Part shown: positions 16,677 to 24,645 of the stretch, piece after piece
Layout: every line of letters starts with the position of its first letter
Numbering within the stretch: position 1 is the first letter of the stretch
Origin: Polynucleobacter sp. MWH-UH35A
GTDB lineage: Bacteria; Pseudomonadota; Gammaproteobacteria; Burkholderiales; Burkholderiaceae
Reading direction: 5' to 3'
DNA length: 64,000 bases
Assembly: GCF_018687075.1 (NCBI RefSeq)
Contig: NZ_CP061285.1
Coordinates: 558,001 to 622,000 of the forward strand
Program-made: the position numbers and the translations under genes
The notes under the pieces: generated by a model
The model's input: only the letters and a program-made list of their open reading frames with translations
The model's database searches: none
Told to the model about the DNA's origin: nothing

Positions 16677-19073
16677 ATGAATAAGCCAAGTGATTTAAAA
16701 GGAATGGTGCTTGATCCGGTAACAAACGATCAGCGTTATATCGGCCATAGTGAGCCGAGACATGGTGCTCGCCGTTTGCTTGAGGGTCAAGGTACTTACA
16801 TTGATGATATTCAATTGCCGCGCATGGCTCATGTAGTGTTTTGGCGCTCTCCAGTGGCACATATGAAGATCGGAAAAATTCATACAGATCATGCTAGCAA
16901 GATGCCAGGTGTGCTTGCAGTTGTTGATGGCGTGCAAATGGCAAAAATCTGTAAGCCTTGGGTTGCAACTTTAGGGCATCTCGCTGGCATGAAGTCTGCA
17001 CCACAACACGCGCTCGCAATTGATCGTGCGTGCTGGCAAGGTGAGCCGGTGGTTGCGGTGGTTGCTGAAACCAGAGCACAGGCAGAGGATGCTTTGCAGC
17101 ACATTGAGGTTGAGTGGGAGGAGTTGCCGGCGGTTGTTTCTATGGAAACTGCGTTAGATGCGGACACTCCAGTCATACATCCAGAGCTTGGTGACAATCT
17201 ATGTTTTACCCGCAGTCTAGATGTTGGTAATGTAGATGAGGTATTTGCGACAGCAGATGTGGTGGCTGAAGCTACCTTCGGATTTGGTCGCCATACTGGT
17301 GTCACCCTTGAGCCACGCTGCCAAATTGCGGATTACAGCCCTGGCGATCGTCGTTTGACGGTGTATCACTCTCAACAAGCGCCACACATGATGCAGGATT
17401 TATATTGCCGTCAGTTTGGATTATCTGAATCTGACGTGCATGTGATCTGCAAAGATGTAGGTGGCTCTTTTGGCATTAAAGTTCACGCATATCCAGATGA
17501 CTTTGCAACTGTGGGTCTCGCCATGATGTTAGAGCGCCCTGTAAAGTTTGTGGCGGATCGCTTGGAGTCATTTACAAGCGATATTCATGCGCGCGAGCAT
17601 CGCATTAAGGGCCGTATTGCTGCCAATAAGGCGGGCGATATCTTGGCTTTTGAGATTGATGACTTAACTGCTATCGGTCCTTATTCGATGTTCCCAAGAA
17701 CCAGTGCCATTGAAGGTAACCAGGTAGTGAATCTGGTTGGAGGTCCCTACAAGCATCAAAATTACCGTGCACATTTAAACGTAGTCTTCCAGAACAAAAC
17801 CCCAACGTGTCAGTATCGCGGGGTAGGCCATCCGATTGCCTGTGCAGTTACAGAAGGCTTGGTTGACTTGGCTGCGCAAAAATTGCAAATGGATCCACTG
17901 GAATTCCGCAAGCGAAATGTTATCCCTGATGATGCTTATCCATGCTCTGGAATTTCTGGGATTAAGTTAGAAGTTCTTTCGCATCAGCAATGCCTCAATA
18001 CCATTGAAAAAATGATGGACTATCCAGCATTGCGTAAGGAGCAGGCTGAATTGCGAAAGAAAGACATATATCGCGGGATTGGGTTTGCAACCTTAATTGA
18101 GTTAACGAATCCGAGTCCCGCTTTCTATGGAGTAGGCGGTGCTCGTATTGCTTCTCAGGATGGTGCTACCGTGCGCATGGACCCTAGTGGTGTGGTTTCG
18201 GTATTGATTGGTGTTGGAGAGCAAGGTCAGGGGACCGAAGGTATCTACACGCAAATCGCCGCTGATTCTGTGGGCGTCTCCATTGATCAAGTTCGTATTG
18301 TTACTGGCGATACTGATGTCACTCCTTATGGCGGCGGTACTTGGGCGTCACGTGGCGCTGGCGTTGGTGGTGAAGCAGTTCTCTTGGCGTCACAAGCTTT
18401 GCAAGAAAATATCCTAAAGCTTGCTGGTGCTATTTTGAATCGACCAGTTACAGAATTAATGGCGCGCCGTGGTCACATCCTAGACAAAGCAACTGGCGAG
18501 CAGTTGCTGCCATTTAGTGAGGTGGGAAGAGTAGGTTATTTCCGCACGGATACTCTGCCAGCGGGGTTCTCTGCTGATCTTATGGTGACACGTCACTATA
18601 CCCAAAAAGATTACCCATTTATTTTTACCAATGGCGTTCAAGCCTCTTATGTTGAAGTCGATCCAGACACTGGTTTTGTGAAGTTATTAAAACATTGGGC
18701 GGTTGAGGATTGTGGTCGAGTAATTAATCCGATGTTGGTAAATGAACAAGTCCGTGGTGCAATTGTTCAGGGTATCGGTGGTGTTCTATTCGAAGAGTGT
18801 CTCTATGATGAAAGTGGTTTACTGCGGAACGGCAGCATGGCTGACTATTTAGTTCCAATGGCTAATGAGATGCCAGATATTGAAGTTGCTCACGTAGAGA
18901 CTCCAACGCAATCATCCAAATTGGGCGCCAAGGGGGCGGGTGAGGCTGGTACAGCAGGTGCGCCGGGTGCAGTTCAAAACGCTATCAATGATGCTCTGGC
19001 ACCATTGAACGCAAGCGTCTTTGACCAGCCCATCACCTCCGAAAAGATCCTGCGGGCGCTCAAGAAAATTTAA
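16677..19073 (+). CDS. Molybdenum hydroxylase, molybdopterin-binding large subunit (CoxL-like, not CO dehydrogenase)
   Basis: 798 residues. The substrate loop reads C378-QYRGVGH-385, unlike the AYxCSFR loop of true CO dehydrogenase (form I) and slightly different from the AYRGAGR of form II enzymes. The molybdenum-cytosine-dinucleotide contacts GEQGQGTEGIYTQIAAD and the catalytic Glu E756 (GAKGAGEAG) are present. The enzyme therefore probably hydroxylates a carbon next to nitrogen or another aromatic/aldehyde carbon, using water as oxygen source. No signal peptide is seen, so it acts in the cytoplasm. The neighbouring flavin hydroxylase and importer suggest a catabolic pathway. Confidence 0.88.
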   Translation: MNKPSDLKGMVLDPVTNDQRYIGHSEPRHGARRLLEGQGTYIDDIQLPRMAHVVFWRSPVAHMKIGKIHTDHASKMPGVLAVVDGVQMAKICKPWVATLGHLAGMKSAPQHALAIDRACWQGEPVVAVVAETRAQAEDALQHIEVEWEELPAVVSMETALDADTPVIHPELGDNLCFTRSLDVGNVDEVFATADVVAEATFGFGRHTGVTLEPRCQIADYSPGDRRLTVYHSQQAPHMMQDLYCRQFGLSESDVHVICKDVGGSFGIKVHAYPDDFATVGLAMMLERPVKFVADRLESFTSDIHAREHRIKGRIAANKAGDILAFEIDDLTAIGPYSMFPRTSAIEGNQVVNLVGGPYKHQNYRAHLNVVFQNKTPTCQYRGVGHPIACAVTEGLVDLAAQKLQMDPLEFRKRNVIPDDAYPCSGISGIKLEVLSHQQCLNTIEKMMDYPALRKEQAELRKKDIYRGIGFATLIELTNPSPAFYGVGGARIASQDGATVRMDPSGVVSVLIGVGEQGQGTEGIYTQIAADSVGVSIDQVRIVTGDTDVTPYGGGTWASRGAGVGGEAVLLASQALQENILKLAGAILNRPVTELMARRGHILDKATGEQLLPFSEVGRVGYFRTDTLPAGFSADLMVTRHYTQKDYPFIFTNGVQASYVEVDPDTGFVKLLKHWAVEDCGRVINPMLVNEQVRGAIVQGIGGVLFEECLYDESGLLRNGSMADYLVPMANEMPDIEVAHVETPTQSSKLGAKGAGEAGTAGAPGAVQNAINDALAPLNASVFDQPITSEKILRALKKI

Positions 19074-19090
19074 GATCCAGTCGATCCTGG

Positions 19091-19118
19091 CACCCCCCAA
19101 GGATTGTCTTGCGGGGTG
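19091..19118 (+). terminator. Probable terminator after the molybdenum hydroxylase genes
   Basis: CACCCCCCAAG and CTTGCGGGGTG pair over 10 bp with one mismatch around a six-base loop, 18 bases past the large-subunit stop. The following bases (GTCCTTT) are only weakly U-rich, so termination may be partial. Confidence 0.5.
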
Positions 19119-19197
19119 GTCCTTTACATCCTGTAACATCAAGTTTTGGGGTAAATCAGCTGATGCGCCCTCTGGTTAACTTGATACGGTAAAAGAA

Positions 19198-19974
19198 ATG
19201 TCCACATTAAAAGGTAAAACAGCCCTCGTCACTGGCTCCACTAGCGGTATTGGTTTAGGTATGGCTATCGCATTAGCGAAGCAGGGTGTCAATATTATGG
19301 TTAATGGTTTTGGCGAGAAAGATGAGGCTATTGCCAAAATTAAAGCTTGTGGAGTGGAGGTTGATTACCACGGCGCTGATATGAGCAAACCTGCTGAAAT
19401 CGCAGATCTCATTCAGCAAACAGAAAAGCGCTTTGGATCATTGGATATTCTTATTAACAATGCTGGCATTCAGTACACGGCGAACATTGAAGAGTTTCCG
19501 ACAGATAAATGGGATGCCATTATTGCGATTAACTTGAGCTCTGCATTCCACACAACGCATCACGCATTGCCTGGTATGAAAAAACGTAATTGGGGCCGCA
19601 TCATCAATATTGCCTCGGTACATGGTTTAGTGGCGTCTACTCAGAAGTCCGCCTATGTTGCCGCTAAGCATGGCATCGTTGGTCTTACCAAAGTGACTGC
19701 GCTAGAAAATGCACGCACTGGAGTTACTTGTAATGCAATTTGCCCAGGTTGGGTTTTAACGCCATTAGTGCAAAAGCAAGTAGATGCTCGTGCAGAGCGC
19801 GAAGGTATCTCCAATGAGGCAGCTAAGACTGCTTTGGTTTCTGAAAAGCAACCATCTGGTGAATTTGTTAGTCCTGAACAACTAGCTGCATTGGCAGTAT
19901 TTCTTTGTGGTCCGGATGCTTCAGAGGTTCGTGGTGTGGCCTGGAATATGGATGGCGGTTGGACTGCCCAATAA
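19198..19974 (+). CDS. bdhA: 3-hydroxybutyrate dehydrogenase
   Basis: 258 residues of the short-chain dehydrogenase fold. It has the TGSTSGIGLGMA cofactor loop, NNAG, an active-site Ser in NIASVHGLVAS, and YVAAK. The C-terminus QPSGEFVSPEQLAALAVFL and VRGVAWNMDGGW is the signature of betaproteobacterial D-3-hydroxybutyrate dehydrogenases. It oxidises 3-hydroxybutyrate to acetoacetate with NAD+ during use of polyhydroxybutyrate; a phasin gene at 39706 fits. It has its own upstream gap, so it need not belong to the molybdenum-hydroxylase unit. Confidence 0.88.
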   Translation: MSTLKGKTALVTGSTSGIGLGMAIALAKQGVNIMVNGFGEKDEAIAKIKACGVEVDYHGADMSKPAEIADLIQQTEKRFGSLDILINNAGIQYTANIEEFPTDKWDAIIAINLSSAFHTTHHALPGMKKRNWGRIINIASVHGLVASTQKSAYVAAKHGIVGLTKVTALENARTGVTCNAICPGWVLTPLVQKQVDARAEREGISNEAAKTALVSEKQPSGEFVSPEQLAALAVFLCGPDASEVRGVAWNMDGGWTAQ

Positions 19975-20084
19975 AGCGTCCTAAGTGTCTATTTTTAGTA
20001 AGAATTCTGGATTTTAGGGTGCTCAAACAAAATTAGCAGAATCGTTTATAGTTAGACCCATTATTACTTATAGGAGATCCTTAA

Positions 20085-20678
20085 ATGGCCTCAATCTTGA
20101 CCTCTTTAGGGCGCACCGTTTTAGCGGGCTTTGTCCTTCTTGTTTTAATTATTCTTGCTTTGGGCGGCAACTTTAGTTCTGCTGAGCTCCCATTTGTTTT
20201 CCGTTGGTTGCACGTGATGTTTGGTGTGATGTGGATCGGTTTGCTTTGGTACTTTAACTTTGTGCAAATTCCGTCTATGCCAAAGATTCCAGATGAGCAA
20301 AAACCAGCAATTGGCAAAGTAATTGCGCCAACAGCATTGTTCTGGTTCCGTTACGCAGCATTATTCACGGTAGTAACAGGCTTGATTGTTGCTGGCTTGA
20401 GTGGATATTTGCATCAAGCTTTCACATTGCAAGCACCGTTCCGCGCAATCGGTTTAGGTATGTGGATTGCTTTGGTAATGGCTTTCAATGTTTGGTTCAT
20501 CATTTGGCCAAATCAAAAACGCGCTCTTGGCATTGTTGCTGTTGAAGCTGATGTCAAAGCAAAGTCAGCTCGCGTTGCAATGTTGACATCCCGTTTGAAT
20601 ACATTGTTATCAGTACCAATGTTGTTCTTGATGGTTGCTCAATCCCACAACACCACTTGGTTTGTGATCGTTTCTTAA
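20085..20678 (+). CDS. PuuD-like integral membrane protein
   Basis: 197 residues with about five hydrophobic helices. The sequence FRWLHVMFGVMWIGLLWYFNFVQIPS resembles the membrane domain of urate hydroxylase PuuD. Full-length PuuD has a C-terminal cytochrome c domain (CxxCH); this protein has none, so urate oxidation is not supported. The conserved His and Trp-rich helix could still bind haem. Ribosome site AGGAGA precedes the ATG, and a strong terminator follows. Function unknown. Confidence 0.65.
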   Translation: MASILTSLGRTVLAGFVLLVLIILALGGNFSSAELPFVFRWLHVMFGVMWIGLLWYFNFVQIPSMPKIPDEQKPAIGKVIAPTALFWFRYAALFTVVTGLIVAGLSGYLHQAFTLQAPFRAIGLGMWIALVMAFNVWFIIWPNQKRALGIVAVEADVKAKSARVAMLTSRLNTLLSVPMLFLMVAQSHNTTWFVIVS

Positions 20679-20698
20679 TCACTGCCAACTGCATATTA

Positions 20699-20724
20699 AA
20701 AAGGCCCGCAATTGCGGGCCTTTT
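20699..20724. terminator. Rho-independent terminator
   Basis: A 26-base perfect palindrome, AAAAGGCCCGCAA and its complement, ending in TTTT. It lies between convergent genes and, being symmetrical with A/T tails on both sides, can serve both the PuuD-like gene and the rubredoxin reductase gene. Confidence 0.85.
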
Positions 20725-20754
20725 GTTTGCTCAATCGATTTGATTTAAGGATGC

Positions 20755-21924
20755 TTAAGTCAGAATTGGAGGGAGCTCCTTCGTCAGGGTGCTACGTTGT
20801 GCAGTAGCGGTACCCATCAACGCAAAGCCTAGCAATTTGCCATCAGGAGATTCAAAACGAGCCTCAAGACCCCCTTCAACTGGAGTGGTAGACCATTTGC
20901 CTTGAGCGCCTTTGGCTGGAGGAGAAACTACAGTAGCTAAAGCAGGTGTCTTCACCATCACTGGCATCGCTGGATACGTTAGCGAGGTAGTTTGTCCAAT
21001 TAATGTGAGGGCTAATGCTCTTGCTGCTTGCATGATAGGCATGACGTAAGGCAACACCAAACCATCAACCTCTGCACAATCTCCAAGAGAAAAAATATTT
21101 TCGATATTGGTTTCCAGTACTCGATTAACTTGAATGCCAACTCCAGTATTGATGCCAGTAGCCTTTGCTAATTCCACTCTGGGTTTTAGACCAACGGCCG
21201 AGAGAAATACGTCACAAGAGATGCTGTTGCCATTGGCTAGAGTTACTTGCAACGAATTGCCTTGGCGGTCAATTGTTTGAACAGTTGTAGAAAGGTGCCA
21301 ACGCACACCAGCTGCGCTTAATTTTCCCTGTAGCTCCTGGGCAGCAACCTCCGGCAGTAGACGTCCTAAAGCCTGAGAAGCCAAATCAATTACATCTACT
21401 TCATATCCGCCTAGCACTAGATCGTTGGCAAACTCACACCCAATCAGACCTGCGCCCAGAATGGCAATTTTCTTTTTCCCAGTAATCGCGGTGCGAAAGC
21501 GCGCATAGTCTTCAAGATCATTGACAGTGATGACTTCGTTAGCAGCACTGCCTTGTAGCGGTAAGCGTATTTGATCTGCACCCAAAGCTAGGACAAGCTT
21601 ACCGTAGGGCACTTCACCTTTATTGGTTTGTATGGTGCGCGCACTAGGATTAATTGAGCTGACATCACATTCACCAATGACGGTCATCTCTAGTTGCGCT
21701 GCCATACCATCAGCGGGCGTAGAGATTAATTGCGCTGCTTCTTTCTTGCTAGCCAATGCAGTAGAAAGCATTGGCTTTGAATAGAAGTATCCAGGCTCTC
21801 GCGTTACCAGTGTGATGGGCACCGCCTTATCCAATTTACGAATTTCTCGAATCAGGGTGTAGCCAGCCAATCCGCTGCCAATGATGACGATCGCGGATTG
21901 GGATTGAGGGGTGGTTTGATCCAA
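20755..21924 (-). CDS. Rubredoxin reductase (FAD/NAD(P)-dependent oxidoreductase)
   Basis: About 389 residues. The FAD motif VIIGSGLAGYTLIREIRKL is at the N-terminus, the NAD(P) motif ILGAGLIGCEFA at about 160, and FSLGDCAEV near 280. These match rubredoxin reductases (AlkT/RubB type). No ATG fits: the start is TTG, either at 21924 with GGAG nine bases upstream, or at 21939 without a ribosome site. It lies downstream of rubrerythrin and rubredoxin in one unit. It would take NAD(P)H electrons to rubredoxin and on to rubrerythrin. Confidence 0.82.
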   Translation of the reverse strand: MDQTTPQSQSAIVIIGSGLAGYTLIREIRKLDKAVPITLVTREPGYFYSKPMLSTALASKKEAAQLISTPADGMAAQLEMTVIGECDVSSINPSARTIQTNKGEVPYGKLVLALGADQIRLPLQGSAANEVITVNDLEDYARFRTAITGKKKIAILGAGLIGCEFANDLVLGGYEVDVIDLASQALGRLLPEVAAQELQGKLSAAGVRWHLSTTVQTIDRQGNSLQVTLANGNSISCDVFLSAVGLKPRVELAKATGINTGVGIQVNRVLETNIENIFSLGDCAEVDGLVLPYVMPIMQAARALALTLIGQTTSLTYPAMPVMVKTPALATVVSPPAKGAQGKWSTTPVEGGLEARFESPDGKLLGFALMGTATAQRSTLTKELPPILT

Positions 21925-21961
21925 AGCTAGGCTCTCCAAAAAGACGAGTGGTGAATAGGGT

Positions 21962-21989
21962 GTAAAGGACGTAAAGGACGTAAGGGCGT
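21962..21989. repeat. Short tandem repeat in the rubredoxin-reductase gap
   Basis: GTAAAGGAC is repeated twice exactly, then in degenerate form (GTAAGGGC, GTAAAG), within the 93-base gap upstream of the reductase gene. On the transcribed strand this is a run of GTCCTTTAC units, poor in ribosome-site potential. It may be a replication-slippage product; no function is evident. Confidence 0.55.
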
Positions 21990-22017
21990 AAAGAGTATTA
22001 AGGGTTCTGAGCTGAAA

Positions 22018-22185
22018 TTAGCTTATTTGAACCATCTCGAAGTCTGCTTTTGCAACGCCACAGTCCGGGCACTCCCAGTCCTCGGGTACATCAGCCCAAA
22101 GGGTACCAGCAGGAATGCCGTCTTCTGGGATGCCTTTTGCTTCGTCGTAAATATAGCCGCATACGATACATTGGTACTTTTTCAT
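22018..22185 (-). CDS. Rubredoxin
   Basis: 55 residues, starting [18 protein letters not shown]. The four iron-binding cysteines C6-x2-C9 and C39-x2-C42 sit in the standard YxCxxCGYxYD and WECPDCG contexts. It is a one-electron carrier with an Fe(Cys)4 centre. It lies between rubrerythrin (61 bases upstream) and rubredoxin reductase, exactly where an electron link from NAD(P)H to rubrerythrin is needed. It is a complete, normal-length rubredoxin. Confidence 0.93.
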   Translation of the reverse strand: MKKYQCIVCGYIYDEAKGIPEDGIPAGTLWADVPEDWECPDCGVAKADFEMVQIS

Positions 22186-22246
22186 CTAGATTCCTTAAAT
22201 AGTTTGTTCATTTTAGATTTAATTTCTAAATATTTCTGCTGTGCTC

Positions 22247-22732
22247 TTATTGAGTTGCAAATGCCTTCGCTTTTTCTAGTGCTTGCTTGTAATGATTAGC
22301 ATGGCGCTCTTCAACGTTTGCCAATGCTGCAAAGCGTTTTGCTGCTTTTGCCAAAGTCGCTTGAAACTGCTCAGCATGTTCTTTTGATTCCGCAATTTGC
22401 TCATCAATCTCTTGGATTGCAGCAGCGTTACCTTCCTCTGCTGCCGTTTTACGAAAGGATGGATACATTTCTGTGTATTCATAAGTTTCGCCCTCAATCG
22501 CAATCTCTAAAGCGCGCGTTGGGGTGATGGTGTTTGCGGGGTAGAGTAAGTCCAAGTGACCAAAAGCATGCATGACCTCCTGTTCCGCTGTCGCTTCAAA
22601 TATCTTAGCGGTTTCTTCATCGCCGGCAGCGCGGGCCAATTTTGCGAAGTAGCGGTACTTTATGTGGGCCATAGATTCGCCAGCAAAGGCGGATTCTAAG
22701 TTTTGGATAGTTTTGATTGCTGGTCGTGTCAT
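22247..22732 (-). CDS. Rubrerythrin (diiron peroxidase domain only)
   Basis: 161 residues of the ferritin-like four-helix bundle. Iron-ligand signatures are E19 in FAGESMAHIKY, E52-x2-H55 (AEQEVMHAFGH), the GETYEYTEMYPSF helix, and E115-x3-H119 (ESKEH). Classical rubrerythrin has a C-terminal rubredoxin domain, which is absent here; a separate rubredoxin gene follows. The enzyme reduces hydrogen peroxide to water. It is divergent from oxyR, so peroxide induction is likely. AAGGGA precedes the ATG. Confidence 0.9.
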   Translation of the reverse strand: MTRPAIKTIQNLESAFAGESMAHIKYRYFAKLARAAGDEETAKIFEATAEQEVMHAFGHLDLLYPANTITPTRALEIAIEGETYEYTEMYPSFRKTAAEEGNAAAIQEIDEQIAESKEHAEQFQATLAKAAKRFAALANVEERHANHYKQALEKAKAFATQ

Positions 22733-22842
22733 TTCAATTCCCTTTTAAATTCAATGTCCGTTTGTTGAGGCGTATTTACTTCTTTCTCAACCATGCATGA
22801 AGTGTGCGCTGAATTTATTAATCAGTCCAATGAATCATTGTG

Positions 22843-22868
22843 ATAGTATTAATCTAATAAATCGATAA
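22843..22868. promoter_or_regulatory. Candidate OxyR-binding site
   Basis: ATAG-N7-CTAA-N7-ATAA in the divergent gap between rubrerythrin and oxyR matches three of the four spaced tetrads of the OxyR consensus (ATAG-N7-CTAT-N7-ATAG-N7-CTAT), with two single-base differences. It is about ten bases before the oxyR start, a position suited to autoregulation. Confidence 0.4.
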
Positions 22869-22878
22869 CGGAGGCGGT

Positions 22879-23787
22879 ATGGCTTATTTACCATCTTTAA
22901 GGCAGCTGGGCTATTTCGTCGCACTGGCTAAGGAACTCAATTTCACACGTGCAGCCCAAGCCTGTTTTGTCGGTCAATCAACTTTAAGTGCTGGTTTAAA
23001 AGAGCTGGAGGATGCACTTGGAATTCATTTAGTGGAGCGTGATCGTCAAAACGTATCCATCACCCCAGTTGGGTTGGAAGTTCTCGCACGTGCCAAAGTA
23101 ATCTTGGCGGCTTCTGAGGATCTGGTTGAGTATGCGGGCGCAACCGGTAAACCAATGACTGCCACTATTCGCTTGGGCGTCATACCTACCATTGCTCCAT
23201 TTTTATTGCCAACAGTGTTGCCAGAAATTCGCACTCGTTTTCCAGATCTCAAAGTTACGTTGCGAGAAGATCTCACTGCCAACTTACTTTCTAGATTGGC
23301 TGAGCATAAGCTAGACTTTGCTTTAATTGCTTTGCCGTATGACGTAGATGGTTTGCTGGTTCAGGAATTATTTGATGATCCTTTTTGGTTGGTCGCAAAA
23401 GAGGGCGACCCAGCCCTAAAAGGAAAGGTAGTAACTTTGCCTGCCAAGATGGCTGAACGACTTCTCTTATTGGAAGAGGGGCACTGCCTGCGAGAGCATA
23501 GCCTGCAAGCGTGTAAGCGGGCTGATATTCGTAAGGCAGAAGGCTTGGAGGCGACTAGCCTGCTGACCTTGTTGCAAATGGTGGAGTCTGGTCTCGGTAT
23601 TGCTTTGCTCCCCGGAATGGCAGTTCACAGCAGTCTTTTGAATAATTCTGAACTGGTGGCAAAGGAGTTGGCATCACCAGCACCGAAAAGAGTGATTGCT
23701 TTGGTGGCAAGACCATCTACCGCACACGCCCAAGAATTTCATGCGTTAGCAGACTGTATTCGGGAGCAATGTGGAGCGGGGGTTTAA
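22879..23787 (+). CDS. oxyR: Hydrogen peroxide-responsive LysR regulator OxyR
   Basis: 302 residues. The N-terminal LysR helix-turn-helix (LNFTRAAQACFVGQSTLSAGL) is followed by a regulatory domain with C203 and C212 in GHCLREHSLQAC. This is the same nine-residue spacing as the redox cysteines C199 and C208 of Escherichia coli OxyR. Peroxide forms a disulfide between them and switches the protein to an activator. The strong ribosome site GGAGG precedes the ATG. The divergent rubrerythrin operon is a probable target. Confidence 0.92.
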   Translation: MAYLPSLRQLGYFVALAKELNFTRAAQACFVGQSTLSAGLKELEDALGIHLVERDRQNVSITPVGLEVLARAKVILAASEDLVEYAGATGKPMTATIRLGVIPTIAPFLLPTVLPEIRTRFPDLKVTLREDLTANLLSRLAEHKLDFALIALPYDVDGLLVQELFDDPFWLVAKEGDPALKGKVVTLPAKMAERLLLLEEGHCLREHSLQACKRADIRKAEGLEATSLLTLLQMVESGLGIALLPGMAVHSSLLNNSELVAKELASPAPKRVIALVARPSTAHAQEFHALADCIREQCGAGV

Positions 23788-23815
23788 GCAATCAATCCCG
23801 TTCTAACAGGTGGGA

Positions 23816-23992
23816 TTATTTTTTGTCTTCCGGATCTTTTAAAAGATCGTATTGATTGGCCACCAGTAGTAGCGCTAGAGATGCGCAGCCCATCGCAAAA
23901 AATTGCCATTGGTGCAACATGGCAGTTCCCACCACCGTCATCAAGACGGTCCAGCCGACAGCCATCTTGGCTTTTTTAGATAGTGGCTTCAT
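23816..23992 (-). CDS. Small inner-membrane protein, 58 residues
   Basis: A short open frame with the ribosome site AGGAG six bases before its ATG. The protein has a basic N-terminus (KPLSKKAK), two closely spaced hydrophobic segments (about 11-25 and 31-46) and an acidic/basic tail. This is a two-helix hairpin with both ends probably in the cytoplasm. It lies just upstream of nothing else on its strand and converges on oxyR. No family is recognised. Confidence 0.65.
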   Translation of the reverse strand: MKPLSKKAKMAVGWTVLMTVVGTAMLHQWQFFAMGCASLALLLVANQYDLLKDPEDKK

Positions 23993-24010
23993 TTATTGCT
24001 CCTGCTTAAT

Positions 24011-24547
24011 TTAGGCGCGTACCTTATTCAACATACGACGAAGTGTATCGTCCTTTATGACGTAATGTTGCCATAAGCCTGCTAAGGCATGAATGCCGAT
24101 CAAAAAATAGAGCGTGTTCCCTAAAAATTCATGAATGCCTTCAACGACTTTTTTCATCTCCGGATTGGGCGTCACGAATTGAGGCCATACCAAGCCAAAG
24201 AAGTGGATTTCTTTACCGCCATATTGAAAATACAGAAGGCCAAAAATGGGTGAGATCAAAAGTAGGGCATATAGTAGCCAATGCATTGCCTTGGCCAATG
24301 AGACAAACATTGGTTTTGGGTTCGTTGGCACAGGAACGCCATACTTTATGCGAATCATTAGGCGAAGAGCCATCGCAATAAAGATGAGTTGACCAATCAC
24401 CCCATGGACTGTTTTGCATAGCTCACGAGGTTCACTTCCTTTGGGGAATTGTCCCCTGAGCTCGATGACTACAAAAGCAGCCGCAACCAGAAGGGCAACA
24501 AACCAATGAAAGAAGATCGAAGCGGGGTGGTATTTGGTTGTTGACAT
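24011..24547 (-). CDS. Cytochrome b561 family protein
   Basis: 178 residues from the ATG at 24547; an ATG twelve codons upstream abuts the Fur box and leaves no room for a leader. The four-helix b561 pattern is clear: HPASIFFHWFVALLV, CKTVHGVIGQLIFIA, AMHWLLYALLLISP and GIHEFLGNTLYFLIGIHALAGLWQHY. The His pairs are the haem-b ligands. Such proteins move electrons between quinol and partners at the inner membrane, including superoxide. A good Fur box upstream suggests induction under iron limitation. Confidence 0.85.
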   Translation of the reverse strand: MSTTKYHPASIFFHWFVALLVAAAFVVIELRGQFPKGSEPRELCKTVHGVIGQLIFIAMALRLMIRIKYGVPVPTNPKPMFVSLAKAMHWLLYALLLISPIFGLLYFQYGGKEIHFFGLVWPQFVTPNPEMKKVVEGIHEFLGNTLYFLIGIHALAGLWQHYVIKDDTLRRMLNKVRA

Positions 24548-24586
24548 TGTGCTTGGGTATTGGGTGTTAGATGGATTCATCATAAA

Positions 24587-24601
24587 TGATAATGAATCTC
24601 A
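24587..24601. promoter_or_regulatory. Candidate Fur box upstream of cytochrome b561
   Basis: TGATAATGAATCTCA matches 12 of 14 defined positions of the 7-1-7 Fur consensus (TGATAAT-n-ATTATCA). It lies about 40 bases upstream of the chosen b561 start, the right place to block its promoter when iron is plentiful. Confidence 0.6.
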
Positions 24602-24645
24602 TTAACATTGACAATACTAGGGACATTTCCCTAGAACAAGCAAAA

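Noticed and set aside
16889..17305. 138-residue minus-strand open frame
   Set aside because: Ser/Thr/Ala-rich shadow antisense to the molybdenum-hydroxylase large subunit, with no ribosome site.
14661..19073. Aerobic CO dehydrogenase operon
   Set aside because: CoxG, M, S and L order fits, but the large-subunit loop lacks the cysteine-containing CSFR sequence required in true CO dehydrogenase, and the accessory genes coxDEF are not present.
19198..19974. Short-chain dehydrogenase as a step of the molybdenum-hydroxylase pathway
   Set aside because: Its C-terminal sequence matches 3-hydroxybutyrate dehydrogenase well, and a hairpin separates it from the hydroxylase genes, so polyhydroxybutyrate metabolism explains it better.
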